Assembly (NCBI GenBank): GCA_020698575.1
Contig: CM036240.1
Coordinates: forward strand, 19,586,211-19,650,210
Reading direction: 5' to 3'
Length of the DNA stretch: 64,000 nt
From: Bostrychus sinensis
Lineage: Eukaryota > Chordata > Actinopteri > Gobiiformes > Eleotridae
Part shown: positions 12,506 to 24,354 of the stretch, one piece after another
How the letters are laid out: each line of letters begins with the position of its first letter
Numbering within the stretch: position 1 is the stretch's first letter
The notes under the pieces: model-generated
What the model was told of the DNA's origin: nothing
The model's database searches: none
What the model saw: the letters and a program-made list of their open reading frames with translations, nothing else
Program-made: the position numbers and the translations under genes

Positions 12506-13654
12506 TGTATTTGTGTTATGTTATCTGACTCATTCAGGTATGAAGCAGTTACACACCACTGTTTATGCATGCACTGAAACAAGTGCATTAGCTTTATGCC
12601 GCAGCATGTTTTCCTTGTGAATATAGACTAAACCGTGGCAGCCTAAACAGACTTATTGTAAACATGTTGTATTTCTGCCATCCTTCTGCCTTCTCTTACC
12701 TCCCTTTAAGCTCTCACACCTCACTTTTATACTCGTGACATGCCATTACCCATGTGAGTGATTAAATGTCAGCTTGCCTTCCTCACTATTTTACCATTAT
12801 CCCATTAGGCCATGGCACACATGCTGTACCCCTGTATGTGAATAGCTTCCAACAAATTGTCTTGTTTGTAAGTGCTATATTCACAGATGACTATCAAGTG
12901 GCATTTTCTCAGTGAGTGAGTCAGCTCTCATAATGTTCCAGTAGGTGAGAAGCCTATCCTGGGTTATAGACACAACAGTTGCAATCACCTTCCCATTTAA
13001 TACCTCTCTCCCCGACAGAAAGTGGTGTCCCTGAGTGTATCTGGCAGATGGAGGTGCCACAGTGCATGAATCACTTGAGCTGGTTCACAGTGTATTTAGG
13101 AAGGCTTCTGTCTTGAATACAAAAAAACAAAAAAACTAAACCCAAAACAGTAAATTATCCATTAACCTGTTTTGATGTCATGGCGGTGGGCAGAGAACAG
13201 ATGGCGTTGTCAGAAGTTCTTGTAGCAGTGGTACATTTTTAATGTACTGTAAGTGCTGAGGCTGAGGAGAAAAAGGAAACGTTACAGCTTATACTTATTT
13301 GACAGGTAGGCTTTTGATCCTCATGGGCTTCCGTACATTGGCTCATAGGCAGAACTGGGGTGTGAAAAATGGCTGCTTTGTGTTTTTTACAATATTTTTT
13401 TCAGTTGTTGCTCGACCTGAAAGAACGTACATGTTTAAATCATTTAAAATCAGTTTTTTTCTGTAAAGGTTTTATCTTTTGCTCATTTTTGTGGCTTTGT
13501 GGCCTCTTAATGACTGAAAACTGTTATGTAATTCAGTGATGATCACAGTACCTTTATTGTTATCACTAAAATCTATGCCTTTTCATACTTATATAGTCAT
13601 TAATTTATGGGCAGAAATCATTTATATCACATTAAATACCTTCATTTTTCCTTT

Positions 13655-13835
13655 CCGCTGTTTAATCCTAGGTTACCACAGCAAATCATCTGCCTCCTAG
13701 TGTGCAGTAATCTGCTAATTGATTTAGCATGGTTTTTAAGCCGTTTCTGACACAACCTTCTTCATTTATCCAGGCTTGGGACCAACACAATGCGACTTGT
13801 GATCCTCTGTGGTTGGATTATTTTAAATTCTATAA
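13655..13835 (+). repeat. family C interspersed repeat
   Basis: ACCACAGCAAATCATCTGCC, CAGTAATCTGC, ATTTAGCATGGTTTTTA, TCTGACACAACC, CCAGGCTTGGGACCAACACA and CTTGTGATCCTCTGTGGTTG occur in order. Confidence 0.65.
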
Positions 13836-14261
13836 ATACTGTTCTTGAATGAGCTCCTGTAGCACATGACAAGCCACTGACATATTCATACATTCATATC
13901 CATCTGTTGTTTAGAGTCAACACAAGACGCTGCTCCAGAAAGACAGGACGATGTGTCAGACCACATCGGGCGGGGCTTTTCTGTACACCAAAGGTCCAGA
14001 CAGAGTTGGTATAGCGAGATGTTAAGCTGGTGGTTTTCTGATATTGTTAAGATGCAGTTGAGAAATGGACAGCGATTTGGGCTCTTTACGCTTTAGTGTG
14101 TGTAAATGCTGAACACTGTAAGACCCACTTACAGAGTAGTAGGGGCACAGTTGGATCAGACTAAACAGGTTGTCCTGGATACTATGGTCAAAATATGGGT
14201 CACAATCAGATTCTTTACAGTGCTGAGGTTCACTGGCTATTTATGAGTTGCAAGTGTACAG

Positions 14262-14522
14262 CCAGGGTGACAGTGGTTTGTGCCTCTGTATGTCCTCCTC
14301 GCGTTACCATGGGTCCTCTCTGGGTACTCCAGCATGCATGTGTTAGCTGAACTGGTAAATCTAAATTGTAAATATTGTACATGTGTAAGTGAATGGCTGT
14401 CAGTCAGTGTATGTCAGCAAGTCAGCAACCAGCCATTGTCCAGAGTGTAACCCGCCTAAGGCCCATAGTTGCTTGGATAGGCTCCAGTTACCTGTGACTC
14501 CTGACGGCCTGAGTAAAACAAA
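14262..14522 (+). repeat. family A repeat, nearly whole body
   Basis: CCTCCTCGCGTTACCATGGG, CTCTGGGTACTCCAGCATG, GAACTGGTAAATCTAAATTG, GTGAATGGCTGTCAGTC, CCCGCCTAAGGCCC and GGATAGGCTCCAGTTACCTG follow the family order. The tRNA-like head is degraded. Confidence 0.65.
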
Positions 14523-15827
14523 TGCTGTATGTATTATTGTTAGACACATCATTATTATCAATATGCAAAATGTTTATACAAAATATGAAATGTATTGCAA
14601 GTACCAAAGCATAATACAATAAAGTAGCAGTAGTATTGTTTAATACCATGTTATAAAAAAATTGTTACTATTATGTACTTCAAAAAATAGTTTCATATAC
14701 CCACAGTTTTACAGTTTTTGGTTTTGTTTCAGCTGGCAAATGGCAAATGCGTGTGCGTGCAAGTTGCTGATGACATACTGTAGTTGTGGTTACGTCTCTG
14801 TAAAGCTGTTGTTTCAGGTCATCTTGTAATTTTTAAGTTTTTGGTCCCAATACTGAGCATTACCCCATCTGAAGAATGCAAACTGCTTTTATGCATTATT
14901 TATTATACATGTCTGAGTTGGAATGTTTGGATCTAACCCTTTGTCACTTTTGGTTCTCATCAAAATGCTCCTCACTTTTCCATTTTGCAGGTAACTGTCC
15001 CATTTTTTGATAACAACAGAAAGAATATTTCTCTGTTTTAGTTGCCATTTTACCAAGCATCTTCTGATTCCCATTCAGAATCAGCCACTCCATGATTCAT
15101 TAGACAACTGAGAGGAGACAGTTAGATGGCCAGTTTTCATTTTGGTCTTTCCCATGTGGTGCAATGTATTGTTGATCCCCTCCCTCCGCAGAAACTCGAA
15201 GACTTCAATGAAGTATGATAGATGGACAGATAGAACAGAGCACCCTGCCTGAGACAATGCTTGGTGAGTAGGAGGAAGCAGGCCTCTTGGGAGCTTGCCT
15301 GTAGGTTAAGTGAGTCTTCTCCACAAGAAGAGGGTGTCTTTATTCATTTAATTACAGGTTAGCACCAAGTCTTTGGTTAAAGACTTTCTTATTGAATTCG
15401 TGGTGACTACAATTACACTACAGTGCCTCATGTGGTGAATTAGCAGTAGCATGGTATCTTTACAGTACATTGTGGTGCAGAGTCCCACTGTGGATGATTC
15501 TGTGGTCATGTTATGTCAGTTTTGTTCTTGGGAGGTGAACATATGCTTCTGGATATAGGATGCTCATAGATCACAGCAACGCGCTTGGCTAAGTGCCCCT
15601 CCTCTCTGCAGTGTGTGCCCACGCTCTTCCTCATTCATGCTCCTGGTAGCTTTTCTTGTTGCGTTTGTAGGCCATAAGCTTCTGCAAATCAGATCACGCC
15701 ACTCAAAGCTCTTGAGCTAAGCCATTATTTGTTGTTTTTCTTGCTGTGTTATGAGCAGCTGTCTAATATCAGAATTTCAATCACATGAATGAAGTAAGTA
15801 TCCAATTATATGAGACTCTAAAAGACA

Positions 15828-16290
15828 GTGGAGGAAAGTAACTAGATACTTTTATTCATACTCATATTTTTATCTATTTATTTTGAGGAATGTACTTTCT
15901 AGGCACATTTTCCAAAACATACAATAACATAATAGCATTACATACTGTATTATTATTATAATTTTTTTTAGGAATAAGTAAATTTCAGAGTCTCAAAATT
16001 TGTAAAAGTAGTAGTAGTATGATAAGTAGTAGTAATGGTAATAATACTAATGGTGGTAGCAAACGTCGTAGTCCTGGTAGTACCAGCTGTGGTATTAGTC
16101 CTAATAGTGGTGAAAGTAGTGGCACATAATAGTAGCAGCAGCAGTAGTGTGCTATTGCTAGTAGTGGTAGCAGCAGTAAGTTATTTCTACAAAAGTAAAC
16201 CTTACACTCAATGCTTATTTACTTTTTCTTAAAGACTGATTTTGTACTTTTACTTAAATGAAAATATTAGGTAACAGTACTTTTGTCTAA
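15828..16290 (+). repeat. ACT-family repeat carrying an AGT triplet array
   Basis: It starts GTGGAGGAAAGTAACTAGAT with ACTTTTATTCATACTC. The middle (16,004-16,180) is a degenerate AGT/GGT array, and the right side is TACTTTTACTTAAATGAAAA. The layout, outer ACTTTTAC sequence and inner triplets, repeats at 24,355 and 31,500. Confidence 0.65.
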
Positions 16291-17401
16291 ATATTGGTTA
16301 CCTCAGATATTTCTTACCAATCAGTCAATAATGGCAAAAAACAATGCATGATATCAATGCACCTAAGAAAACACAATATAATAATGCTTGCTATGCTGAC
16401 CAACCTTATGCGGCTAACAAACACACTTAGCCCTATCTCATAATAGTACAGAATCCTTCACATGTTCCTTAAAGTAAACTTTTAATGTCTGCAATGATGC
16501 CTGTCTATATTGTCCACAAACTAGAGCTCATTGTGAACTCTTTAGCTGTTTCTCAAAGTAGGCTCTTTGTAATTGATGTGTTTGGGGGTGAAGTGGGTAT
16601 TTCAGAAAACCAAAGGATATTTTAAAACGATAGAAGCATTCTGAATGCCAAGGCTGGCCCTATAAGCCCTGATTCTGTCTTGGTGATTTACACTGCAGAG
16701 TAGGTTTTCTGGAGGCTTTTACCAGAGAGGACTGGGCCTCATTGGGGCGGTATACTGTACATGATGAATTATGTGCTGGTTCGGAGATAACATGCGTCAA
16801 ACTGTTGCTGTCAGAGCTTCACAGTGGTCACACACACTAAACAAAAGCTTATGTTTTCTTCTGTCCACAGAAGAACAAGTGGTGATGGTAGTATGGCATC
16901 ACCTGGCTGTATTAAAGGGATGGATGTGTTCTTTTTAAATATACAGCATTGTGTGAGTGACAGACAGAGGACAGATCCAAAATCATTATTTGACAATGAA
17001 ATACATTAAAAAATATCAGGGCATATAATGAATATATACAGTATGTGTGTTAGCCCTATGATCTTGTGTTGTGTCTTGTGACCAGTGTATTAGGACAGTG
17101 TTGTTTGCCTCGCAGTGGTTTTAAGATGAAACTCTAAAGGGGGCAGACTGACCTGGTCGCAGCAAGGACCAACTCAACCTTAACTGTACTGCTACATGCA
17201 TTCATGGTCTCTTTCCCTGTCCACCTCCGGACTCATGACGGGAGTACACAGCATGAATATTCTACGAACTGTAATGTGTTAGAATGCATGTAAATGTGCT
17301 AGACAACTCAGAGGACCAGGCCAGATGTGCTAAAGCTGGCACTGGATCGTCTATTTTAGAGAGGAACATAGTAGTAGAGTATTTACAAATGTGGTCTAAT
17401 A

Positions 17402-17515
17402 GTTAAGTGTCATTTAGTATCAAAAATCTGTTACCTCCTTAATAATCACAGTCATGAATCATTACTGTGATTATTTAAGTAGTAACAGATTTTAGTAATT
17501 AGTGCTATCTAAATT
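17402..17515. repeat. palindromic (fold-back) short element
   Basis: The arms AAAATCTGTTACCTCCTTAA and AATAATCACAGTCATGA (17,422-17,457) pair with CATTACTGTGATTATTTAAG and TAGTAACAGATTTT (17,459-17,494). Weaker pairing extends outward. It looks like a small inverted-repeat transposon remnant. Confidence 0.6.
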
Positions 17516-17734
17516 GTACTATGGCCACTGGTAATTACTCCAATAATTTTAGGTCAAAATGCATTTTAATTTGTCCAAAACCTGTCAATTTAGACTGGTG
17601 GCATCCCGAATAAATGGTCATGAGTTTGTACTTGTTTTGTAATTCGCAGAAAATGTAAGTTATTCTGCATTTGATAGCCACCCAATTATCTACTATTATA
17701 AAGCACATATATCTAGTTACCTTTTTTATCTAAA

Positions 17735-17990
17735 TTGAATTAATTGACCTGATGCTCAGTATTAACTAAAGTGATACCCGATTGTCTCCTCGTCCCATTT
17801 AACACCAATGTGATGGCAGCGTATTTAATCAGCTAATGCTGCGCTAAAAAGCAGATGAAGTCATGCTAGCTCTCTTATCGAATGTCTGTCTCACTAAACG
17901 GCTGAACTCAGCCACTTGTTCCTTCCAGCCCCAAAGGGAGAGGGCTCATAATAAAATAGTTTATTGGGAATTCTCGAGCTAGCACATCAA
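17735..17990. other. complex repeat-free block, possible conserved element
   Basis: It has TAATTGACCTGATGCTCAG, TTTAATCAGCTAATGCTG, GCTAGCTCTCTTATCG and TAAAATAGTTTATTGGG, with TAAT-type homeodomain cores and no repeat signature. Whether it is conserved cannot be judged from one sequence. Confidence 0.2.
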
Positions 17991-18860
17991 GAGCAGTGGG
18001 AGGAAGGAGTGGGCTGTGGGCTGCCAGGAAAATAGAGCCAGCACACATACAATTTACAGTTTGTACAGGCCAGTGTGTCCATTATGGTTCATAGTTAAAT
18101 AGATCTAAAGCTGAATGTTTCTTATAAAGGTGGCCCATGTTAGATGTGAATGACTGTGAATCTGCTGTTGGACTGTACATCCCACTCTTGTCAATATTTG
18201 CTAGTGCACATATGCATGTATGTGGGAGTGGGAGGAGGACTGCTTAAGTGTGCAGCAAATGATTCAGCACTTCATGGACTGGATTCATGTTTTATGAGTA
18301 GAAGCTCCCATAAATTACATGGACCAGCTTTTTCGCTGCTGCAGCACAGCACTCTGTCTCACCCTTTGCTTCAGTGTTTTGTTGCATACATGCAGGCAAA
18401 TGTTTGATCGGAAAGGCCCAGTCAGCTCATGTGTATGGTACATAAAGTTCACAGTGTGGAAAGTTGACTCAGTGTGTTTACCTGTGTGGCTCGTGACGAG
18501 TGGCTGAACTTACAGGAGTGGACTTCAGGGAGCTTCCTGTGCGTTACTAAGCAACAGTGTGCTGCAGACTGGACTGAGTTTTCTAGAGGAACGTCACAGT
18601 GTGTTGTGTCCCCCTAAATGTCCACACAAACACAAGGAGAGACCAAAACAGAGAAGTGTGAAAAAAAAACAGGCTGTTTGTGAATGAACAGATGTGTTTT
18701 CAGCCAAACAGTGATATTCTGTTGGATTTCATTAGTTGGAGTACCCTTTACACTTCTCATTGTCTTATTAATATATTTGTGAGTGCTTTTCAGCTCAACA
18801 TACAGTGGTACAAACTCAGAATTGGTCTCTTAGATCTTTTAGGTAAAATATGAATGCTGC

Positions 18861-18940
18861 GGGGGGCACAGTGGGAGAGCGGTTAGTGCCTTCCAGCAAG
18901 GAGATTGTGAGGTTGATCCCTGAGCTGGGCCGTCCTAACC
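18861..18940 (+). repeat. family A repeat, tRNA-like head only
   Basis: GGGGGGCACAGTGGGAGAGC, GGTTAGTGCC, and GAGGTTGATCCCTGAGC as a B-box-like end. It breaks off at about 18,940. A family A tail reappears at 19,932, about 1 kb on. Confidence 0.6.
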
Positions 18941-18956
18941 TGGCAAAAGCCAAACT

Positions 18957-18992
18957 GATATAATGTTAGCAAAAAGTTGCTAACGTTATATC
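18957..18992. repeat. perfect-looking short hairpin
   Basis: GATATAATGTTAGCAA and TTGCTAACGTTATATC form a 16-bp stem with one mismatch and a 4-base loop. It sits directly after the truncated family A head. Confidence 0.7.
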
Positions 18993-19399
18993 AATCTGGA
19001 ACGGCTCCTGTTGAAAATGTTTGTGAAGGGGCGGGACATTCAGTCAGGTGATTGGATAACGTGCCAGCTTTGTCGCTAAACAACAAACTGCTACAACAGT
19101 AAAACAACATAATAGACCCTAAGTTACGCACGCAGCCTGGTACTGAGAATAACATTCTATCCCATTCATTTCTATGAGGGACCAAAATAAAAATATTAAT
19201 TTAGACGTTTCTGAACTTCAAGAATGAATGGTTGTTGCTTATATATTTATTAAAAATGACTCTGAATCAATATGACCCAGATCTGAATGTTAGTACCAGT
19301 TGCTAAAATTAACTTTTATTTAACTTTTAAATTAGGGTTTGTGGTGATTGATGAATTAAATCTGAACTGAAATAAAATGTCAAACTATTGTTGCCTGTC

Positions 19400-19770
19400 A
19401 CATTTCTGTTACTATTTGTCCTGCTTAACATTGAAAAAAGAAATGTAAATTACCTAGCCTTTAGCTTATATGCTAATTATAGATACTAATTACGACCTTA
19501 CATTAAACGGCTAAACGTTGACACACTTGTTAATGTTATTAAAGGCTCTGATATTACTCACATGTGGCAGAGTGGTTGTCAGTTGCCAAACCTGTTTTGA
19601 TTATTCCTAATTTGCGATGTTTTGTGGCTAACGCTAATTGCTCCATTAGAAATGAATTATCATTTTTTCTAACTTCCGGTACCAGTTTTTGGAACACAGA
19701 CGTTCTGTTTACAAAAACAAGAAGGGTCTCTGAAGACATTGTTAGAAGATGCTGTTTTTGTAACGCCGCC
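19400..19770 (+). repeat. family E repeat (copy 1)
   Basis: GCTTATATGCTAATTATAG, CAGTTGCCAAACCTGTTTTG, TTTTGTGGCTAACGCTAATT and GCTCCATTAGAAATGAATT have counterparts in the same order at 59,810-60,030. This shows a dispersed family of unknown type. Confidence 0.5.
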
Positions 19771-19931
19771 ATGTTGTTAACAAGTATCGCTAAAAGAGCT
19801 CATCGGCAAATTCAAAACCTGCCCACTCATGGCAGTACTGCCATGCCATTGGCCTGGACTCGGACACAAACGGATCAGCGGAAGCCTGACAAGTTGGACA
19901 CAGATTTCACAACAATCCAGCTTACTGTGCA

Positions 19932-20040
19932 AGGTAAGGGCTGTCCCGGGTGTTACCCGCCTAAGGCCCAAGTTTGCAGGGGTAGCCTCCAGTCACCTGC
20001 AACTCTTAATGGTAATAAATGGAAAAATATAAATGAATGA
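19932..20040 (+). repeat. family A repeat, tail
   Basis: GTTACCCGCCTAAGGCCCAA, GGGGTAGCCTCCAGTCACCT, and a final ATAAATGAATGAATG. Only the 3' third is present. Confidence 0.6.
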
Positions 20041-20156
20041 ATGTTAATGCCATCTGGTATTACTGTGTGAACAGACATGGCACATAGACATTCTATTTGT
20101 ATTATCACACACCACTGCTTCATTGTTGACAAGTTGTTTGTGTGGACTAACCTTGC

Positions 20157-20262
20157 CTGGAAAATCCAGACTGATATGTCTCTGTGTTATTCTACAGAGA
20201 AATATCAGTCTGGTCACCACGCCGTCCGCAGTGGTTTAGTCAAATCCCAACCGTACCGTGCA
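20157..20262. repeat. hairpin-bearing element fragment
   Basis: CCAGACTGATATGTCTCTGTG and CACAGAGAAATATCAGTCTGG-like arms (20,168-20,212) form a stem of about 20 bp. The sequence CACGCCGTCCGCAGTGGTTTAG follows. The style is that of an inverted-repeat element. Confidence 0.5.
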
Positions 20263-20584
20263 TTTTGATTGGTTTATTTAAGTCACGTGTTCTTCGCGAG
20301 CATTGTCACTCGTACGCGTCTCCTCACCGACAACAATCAAGATGCACCAAGGAGCCGAGAGTTTGTTTCATTCAGCGGTATGGTACAGTAATGTTGAAAT
20401 AACTCTCTCGTTCCTCCCTCGTGGCTTCTCTACTCCGTTTGTTTATTTTCTCACTTTCTTGTCGCTTTGTTAACGTCACGTCCGCCATTTTCTGATTGGC
20501 TAACAACGCTGTCCGTTTACTCGGGTTTGCGCCGCCCTAGAAATTGAATTGATTCTAAGGCGACCAGACTCATCCGCTGGTACG

Positions 20585-20615
20585 AGATAGTTTTCTCATA
20601 ATTACGAGATAAAGA
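20585..20615. repeat. isolated CTCATAATTACGAG motif beside the LINE tail
   Basis: ACGAGATAGTTTTCTCATAA and TTACGAGATAAAG repeat the motif of the 21.2-21.4 kb palindromes. The LINE fragment starts shortly afterwards. Confidence 0.5.
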
Positions 20616-20654
20616 TCAACGTACCCTTTAGGACATTGAATGGCGCCCGTCACA

Positions 20655-20894
20655 GTAACCAGTATGAGACAAAGGTTTTTTAGCAATAGGAGAGTAAATA
20701 CATGGAATGCCCTGCCAGCCTCTGTTGTAACTGCTCTAAGACTGAACAGCTTCAAATCACGACTTGATCAACTCTGGAAACACCACTCATGGTACTTTAA
20801 CTGGGAAGATAAGTCCTTTAGTTACCCCGAACCCAGTATGTCGCAAATCACAAACATTATGAAGTATGAAGTTCAGCTCAAGATCTGGTCATAG
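20655..20894 (+). pseudogene. C-terminal end of a LINE reverse transcriptase (5'-truncated)
   Basis: The frame reads MRQRFFSNRRVNTWNALPAS, then VVTALRLNSFKSRLDQLWKHH. This is the conserved tail after the RT domain of metazoan non-LTR elements (pattern FFSxRVVNxWNxLPxxVVxAxxxNxFKxRLDxxW). The frame ends at TAG (20,892). Nothing of the RT core lies upstream, so the copy is heavily 5'-truncated, as is usual for LINE insertions. A call of CR1/L2-like or RTE-like is not possible from this piece. Confidence 0.8.
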
Positions 20895-20945
20895 AGGCCA
20901 CAGGGCCTGCGACCAGAAAGCACTTAAGTAACCTAAGTAAGTAAG
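20895..20945 (+). mobile_element. 3' UTR and terminal microsatellite of the LINE fragment
   Basis: After the stop, GGCCACAGGGCCTGCGACC leads to AACCTAAGTAAGTAAGT. A short tandem tail of this sort, instead of poly(A), is typical of several LINE clades. Confidence 0.65.
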
Positions 20946-21118
20946 TCATCACAGCTTAAGTGGCCAGAGAGTTTTGCCCGAACCTCCAGGGGCCTCAGTA
21001 GGCTAATTGCGGTAATTATTCCTGTCAAATAATCAATTATTTTGATTTTTTTTTTATTTGGGCTTTTTAACAATGAAGCTTGGACATTAAATGGCTATCC
21101 ACTTATCATCCACTATCC

Positions 21119-21418
21119 ACTTAGCATGCGGGAAACTACCAGCTAGCTTACTATAGAAGCACATAGTAGTCAACCAAAAAAAACAACTATCTCGTAATTA
21201 CGAGAAACTATCTCGTAATTACGAGAAAAACTATCTCATAATTACGACTTATTTTCTTATTTTCTTATTTTCTTAGCATGCGGGAAACTACCAGCTAACT
21301 TACTATAGAAGCACATAGTAGTCACCCAAAAAAAAAAAAAAAAGTCGTAATTACGAGATAGTTTCTCGTAATTACGAGATAGTTTTTTTTTTTTTTTGGG
21401 TGACTACTATGCGCTTCC
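21119..21418. repeat. duplicated palindromic element with CTCGTAATTACGAG motifs
   Basis: TTAGCATGCGGGAAACTACC...ATAGTAGTCAMCC occurs at 21,121 and again at 21,272 (151-bp offset). The second copy is followed by inverted arms: GCACATAGTAGTCACCC plus an A run (21,311-21,342) and a T run plus GGGTGACTACTATGCGC (21,373-21,413). Between them lie self-complementary CTCGTAATTACGAG units. It folds into one long hairpin and is probably an inverted-repeat transposon. Confidence 0.7.
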
Positions 21419-21966
21419 GTAGAGATGCAGCCTGGTAGTAAAAAACAAAAAAAACTAATGTAAACTCACAAGACCGCGCTACACTCTGACGAGAAATCTC
21501 ATGACATTTTGATCTTGAGGCACGAGATCTCGAGGTCACGAGGTCTATTTTTACACAGATGATTCCTATTACAATTTCCTGTTTACTCTATTACTCCTTA
21601 AAAACTACTTAAGTTTAAAGCTGGCTAGTCCAAAACATGACTATGGCTCTTAGCCAGTCAAAAAAATATTGCTTGTATTTGTTTTGTTTTCTTTCCCCAA
21701 AATCAAATGACGCAGTACACAAACAGTGCATTTTGCTTCATAGAGTATAATGTACAGTTTTCTCTATAACCTCACGTATTTATGTACTTTGTAAACATAG
21801 CCTTCCCAGGTGTCCCAACAGGATGCACGTTGGCCATAGCCCTGACGAGACTGGGACCTCTGGTTAAGACAGATGACTTAAACCAATCTAATTCAGGCTC
21901 ATCGATAAGAAAGGAGCAGAAATTGACCCAGTGTCATGGGGCTGATGGAGATAGCAGAGCCATGCG

Positions 21967-22008
21967 TGGGTGTGTGTGTGTGTGTGTGTGGGTGTGTGTG
22001 TGTGTTTG
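21967..22008. repeat. (TG)n microsatellite
   Basis: GTGTGTGTGTGTG runs with a few GGGT and TTTG interruptions. Confidence 0.95.
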
Positions 22009-22417
22009 TGAAAGGGGAGCTAATGCACCTGCACATATGTATCAGCATTAGAGAGCACAGTCTCTTCCTCATCCCGGGAGCCCCCTTTTTATTTGAGTGC
22101 ATGGCTATTTTTAGAGCGATGTCCAAAGGTCAACTCCTCTGTTAGCTGGATGAACACTGAAACAATGGCTAAGCAGAAAAAAAACCACACTCACCCACTG
22201 GGAAATAGACACGGTTTTGTCACAGTCACCTGCTACAGACTTAACATTGATCTTTAGAGGCACTGTGGTGGGACTGAGACACACTTATCTGTCTCTCCAA
22301 ACATCAAGAGGGCCCAAACTCTTTTTAAGAGGACCAGATTTGGAATTGTGGATCATATATATAGAAACTAAATTCAGACTTGATCCTTGGGTCAGCTGAC
22401 ACAGAATCTCTCTGGGT

Positions 22418-22595
22418 GGAGTCTTCATGTCCTCCCCTTGTTACCTTTGGTAATCTGGCTTTCTCTCGTCCAAAGACTTGCATGTTTTAGGTGAACTGGT
22501 GACTCAAATTACCCCTAGTGAATGAATGTGAGAGTGAATGGTTGTCTGTCTGTGTGTGTCTCTATGTCAGCTGTTTTTCTGACCACCTGATAGCC
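22418..22595 (+). repeat. family A repeat, middle part
   Basis: CTTCATGTCCTCCCCTTGTT, CCAAAGACTTGCATGTTTTA, GGTGAACTGGTGACTC and GAATGGTTGTCTGTCTGTG occur in the family order. Confidence 0.65.
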
Positions 22596-24354
22596 AAAGT
22601 CATGTTTAGGACTAGCCCCAAGCACAGTGATCTTGCATTTTTAATTTATTGTGTTTTTGAGAAGTCATTGTGTAAACAGCACATAATCAGTAATCTGTGA
22701 CAAAATATACCTTAAATCATCATCTAAGCTTATTATTGAATATTTTAGTGGTTGTCCTCCTCTCCCTCCTCTGCAAGTAGGCGTCATGGAGGAGGTGAGT
22801 GTGCTGCTCATCACACTATGTAGGTTTATGCTGCCAGTTTTGTCCCTCAACAACATTACTGTAAATGATAAGATTATGCTATAAATGCTACAGTTTTTCC
22901 CATAGGCATACAGGGAGGTGTTCGGGCCTCTCATTTAAACACCAGCTAATTATAGTCCACTGTAATTACAAAAGTGTCATTCTCATTAGGCCCAAACAGC
23001 AGACATGCAATGACAGAATCTTTTCCATTGCTCTGGCTTTGAGGTATCATCACCCCGTTTAATAAACTCTCTGTCACAATCATTATTATTTCATTATCAC
23101 AATTTGCATATATGTAAATGAAGACCATAGGGCATAAACAGAGATGATAGTGTTAGGCTTGGATTCTAGTGTTGTCTTTTTCTGGTAAAGCACTTGCTCT
23201 TCATAGTCTTACCCTTTTCACATTGTAACAGGGAAGTTCTTACTTGGATTACAGTCTTGACAGATCATTTACATGCAAGTAAAGACATTTGAATTATTGC
23301 GATAGTCCCATAAATACAACAAGGACTACAGAGTAAATTAGCTTTTTGTTGTTGTTGTTGTTTTTGCAAGTATTGCTACAAACATTTTGAATGCACTGAG
23401 TGGCGCAGCAGTTCAGTTCTCTCTCATGTATATAAACTTGGACAAAGAGAGAAATCTTGCTGTAAGACCTAAATTGAGATATTAACATAAGTACATGTTG
23501 AGTTTTTTCCTGCCCAAAATAAAGTCAGGTGAGGTTTAGCTTTTATTTAGGTTATTAACTATATATAATATGTGAGGGCATGTAAAGTCTTTCCTAGTGA
23601 CAGAAATGGTATGTTACTCATAAAAACTTTACATGTTGGTCTTTAGACTAATTTCAAAAGCAAAGTGCAATATCTAGTGAACACTGGCATGTTGCCTTTA
23701 TCTTCCTTGATTTTGAAGTAATCACAGTAATTCTCACAAATTACTTACTTTTTTCACAAAGGTGAAAAAAAATGCAACTATAGGGGGCAATATGTGGGCA
23801 CTGTGGTCCATGGTCAGCAGCACTTTAACCGCTCCACCACTGACTGGATCACCACTTCCTGTAGTTTATACGGCCCCATAATGCAGTTGGAGTGTCAGTG
23901 ATTGATTGCCAAAGGTTAATGTCTGCTTAGTAAATTAAATGGAGACGTGTTAACCAAAAACACAGAGTGGGCTGCTGCCCTGATGCTCAAATGCACACAT
24001 TACACTGGCTGATGAAAGAGAGGGAGGACACTATCCCACAACACTGCACCACTGACTGCTACTGGAAACTGTGTCCTTAGGCTCTGATCCATACATCATA
24101 CAGCGCTGTGTTGGGCCTCAATTGCATAACATAAACAAATAAAATGGTCATATGCTTTTCTTTACTATGCTTCTGCTCAGTTTCTATTACAATTGATCAG
24201 TTGATTATACACAACTAGATACAAAAGTGCGAACAACAATGCATGAATCAATGTGTTTATAGCATGATGCTTAAATTAGCCTCATATCATCTGCAAGTAC
24301 ACAGAGTTCACTGCCCACTTCACTGGGTTCAAACCTGGAAATACTGACTCAGAG

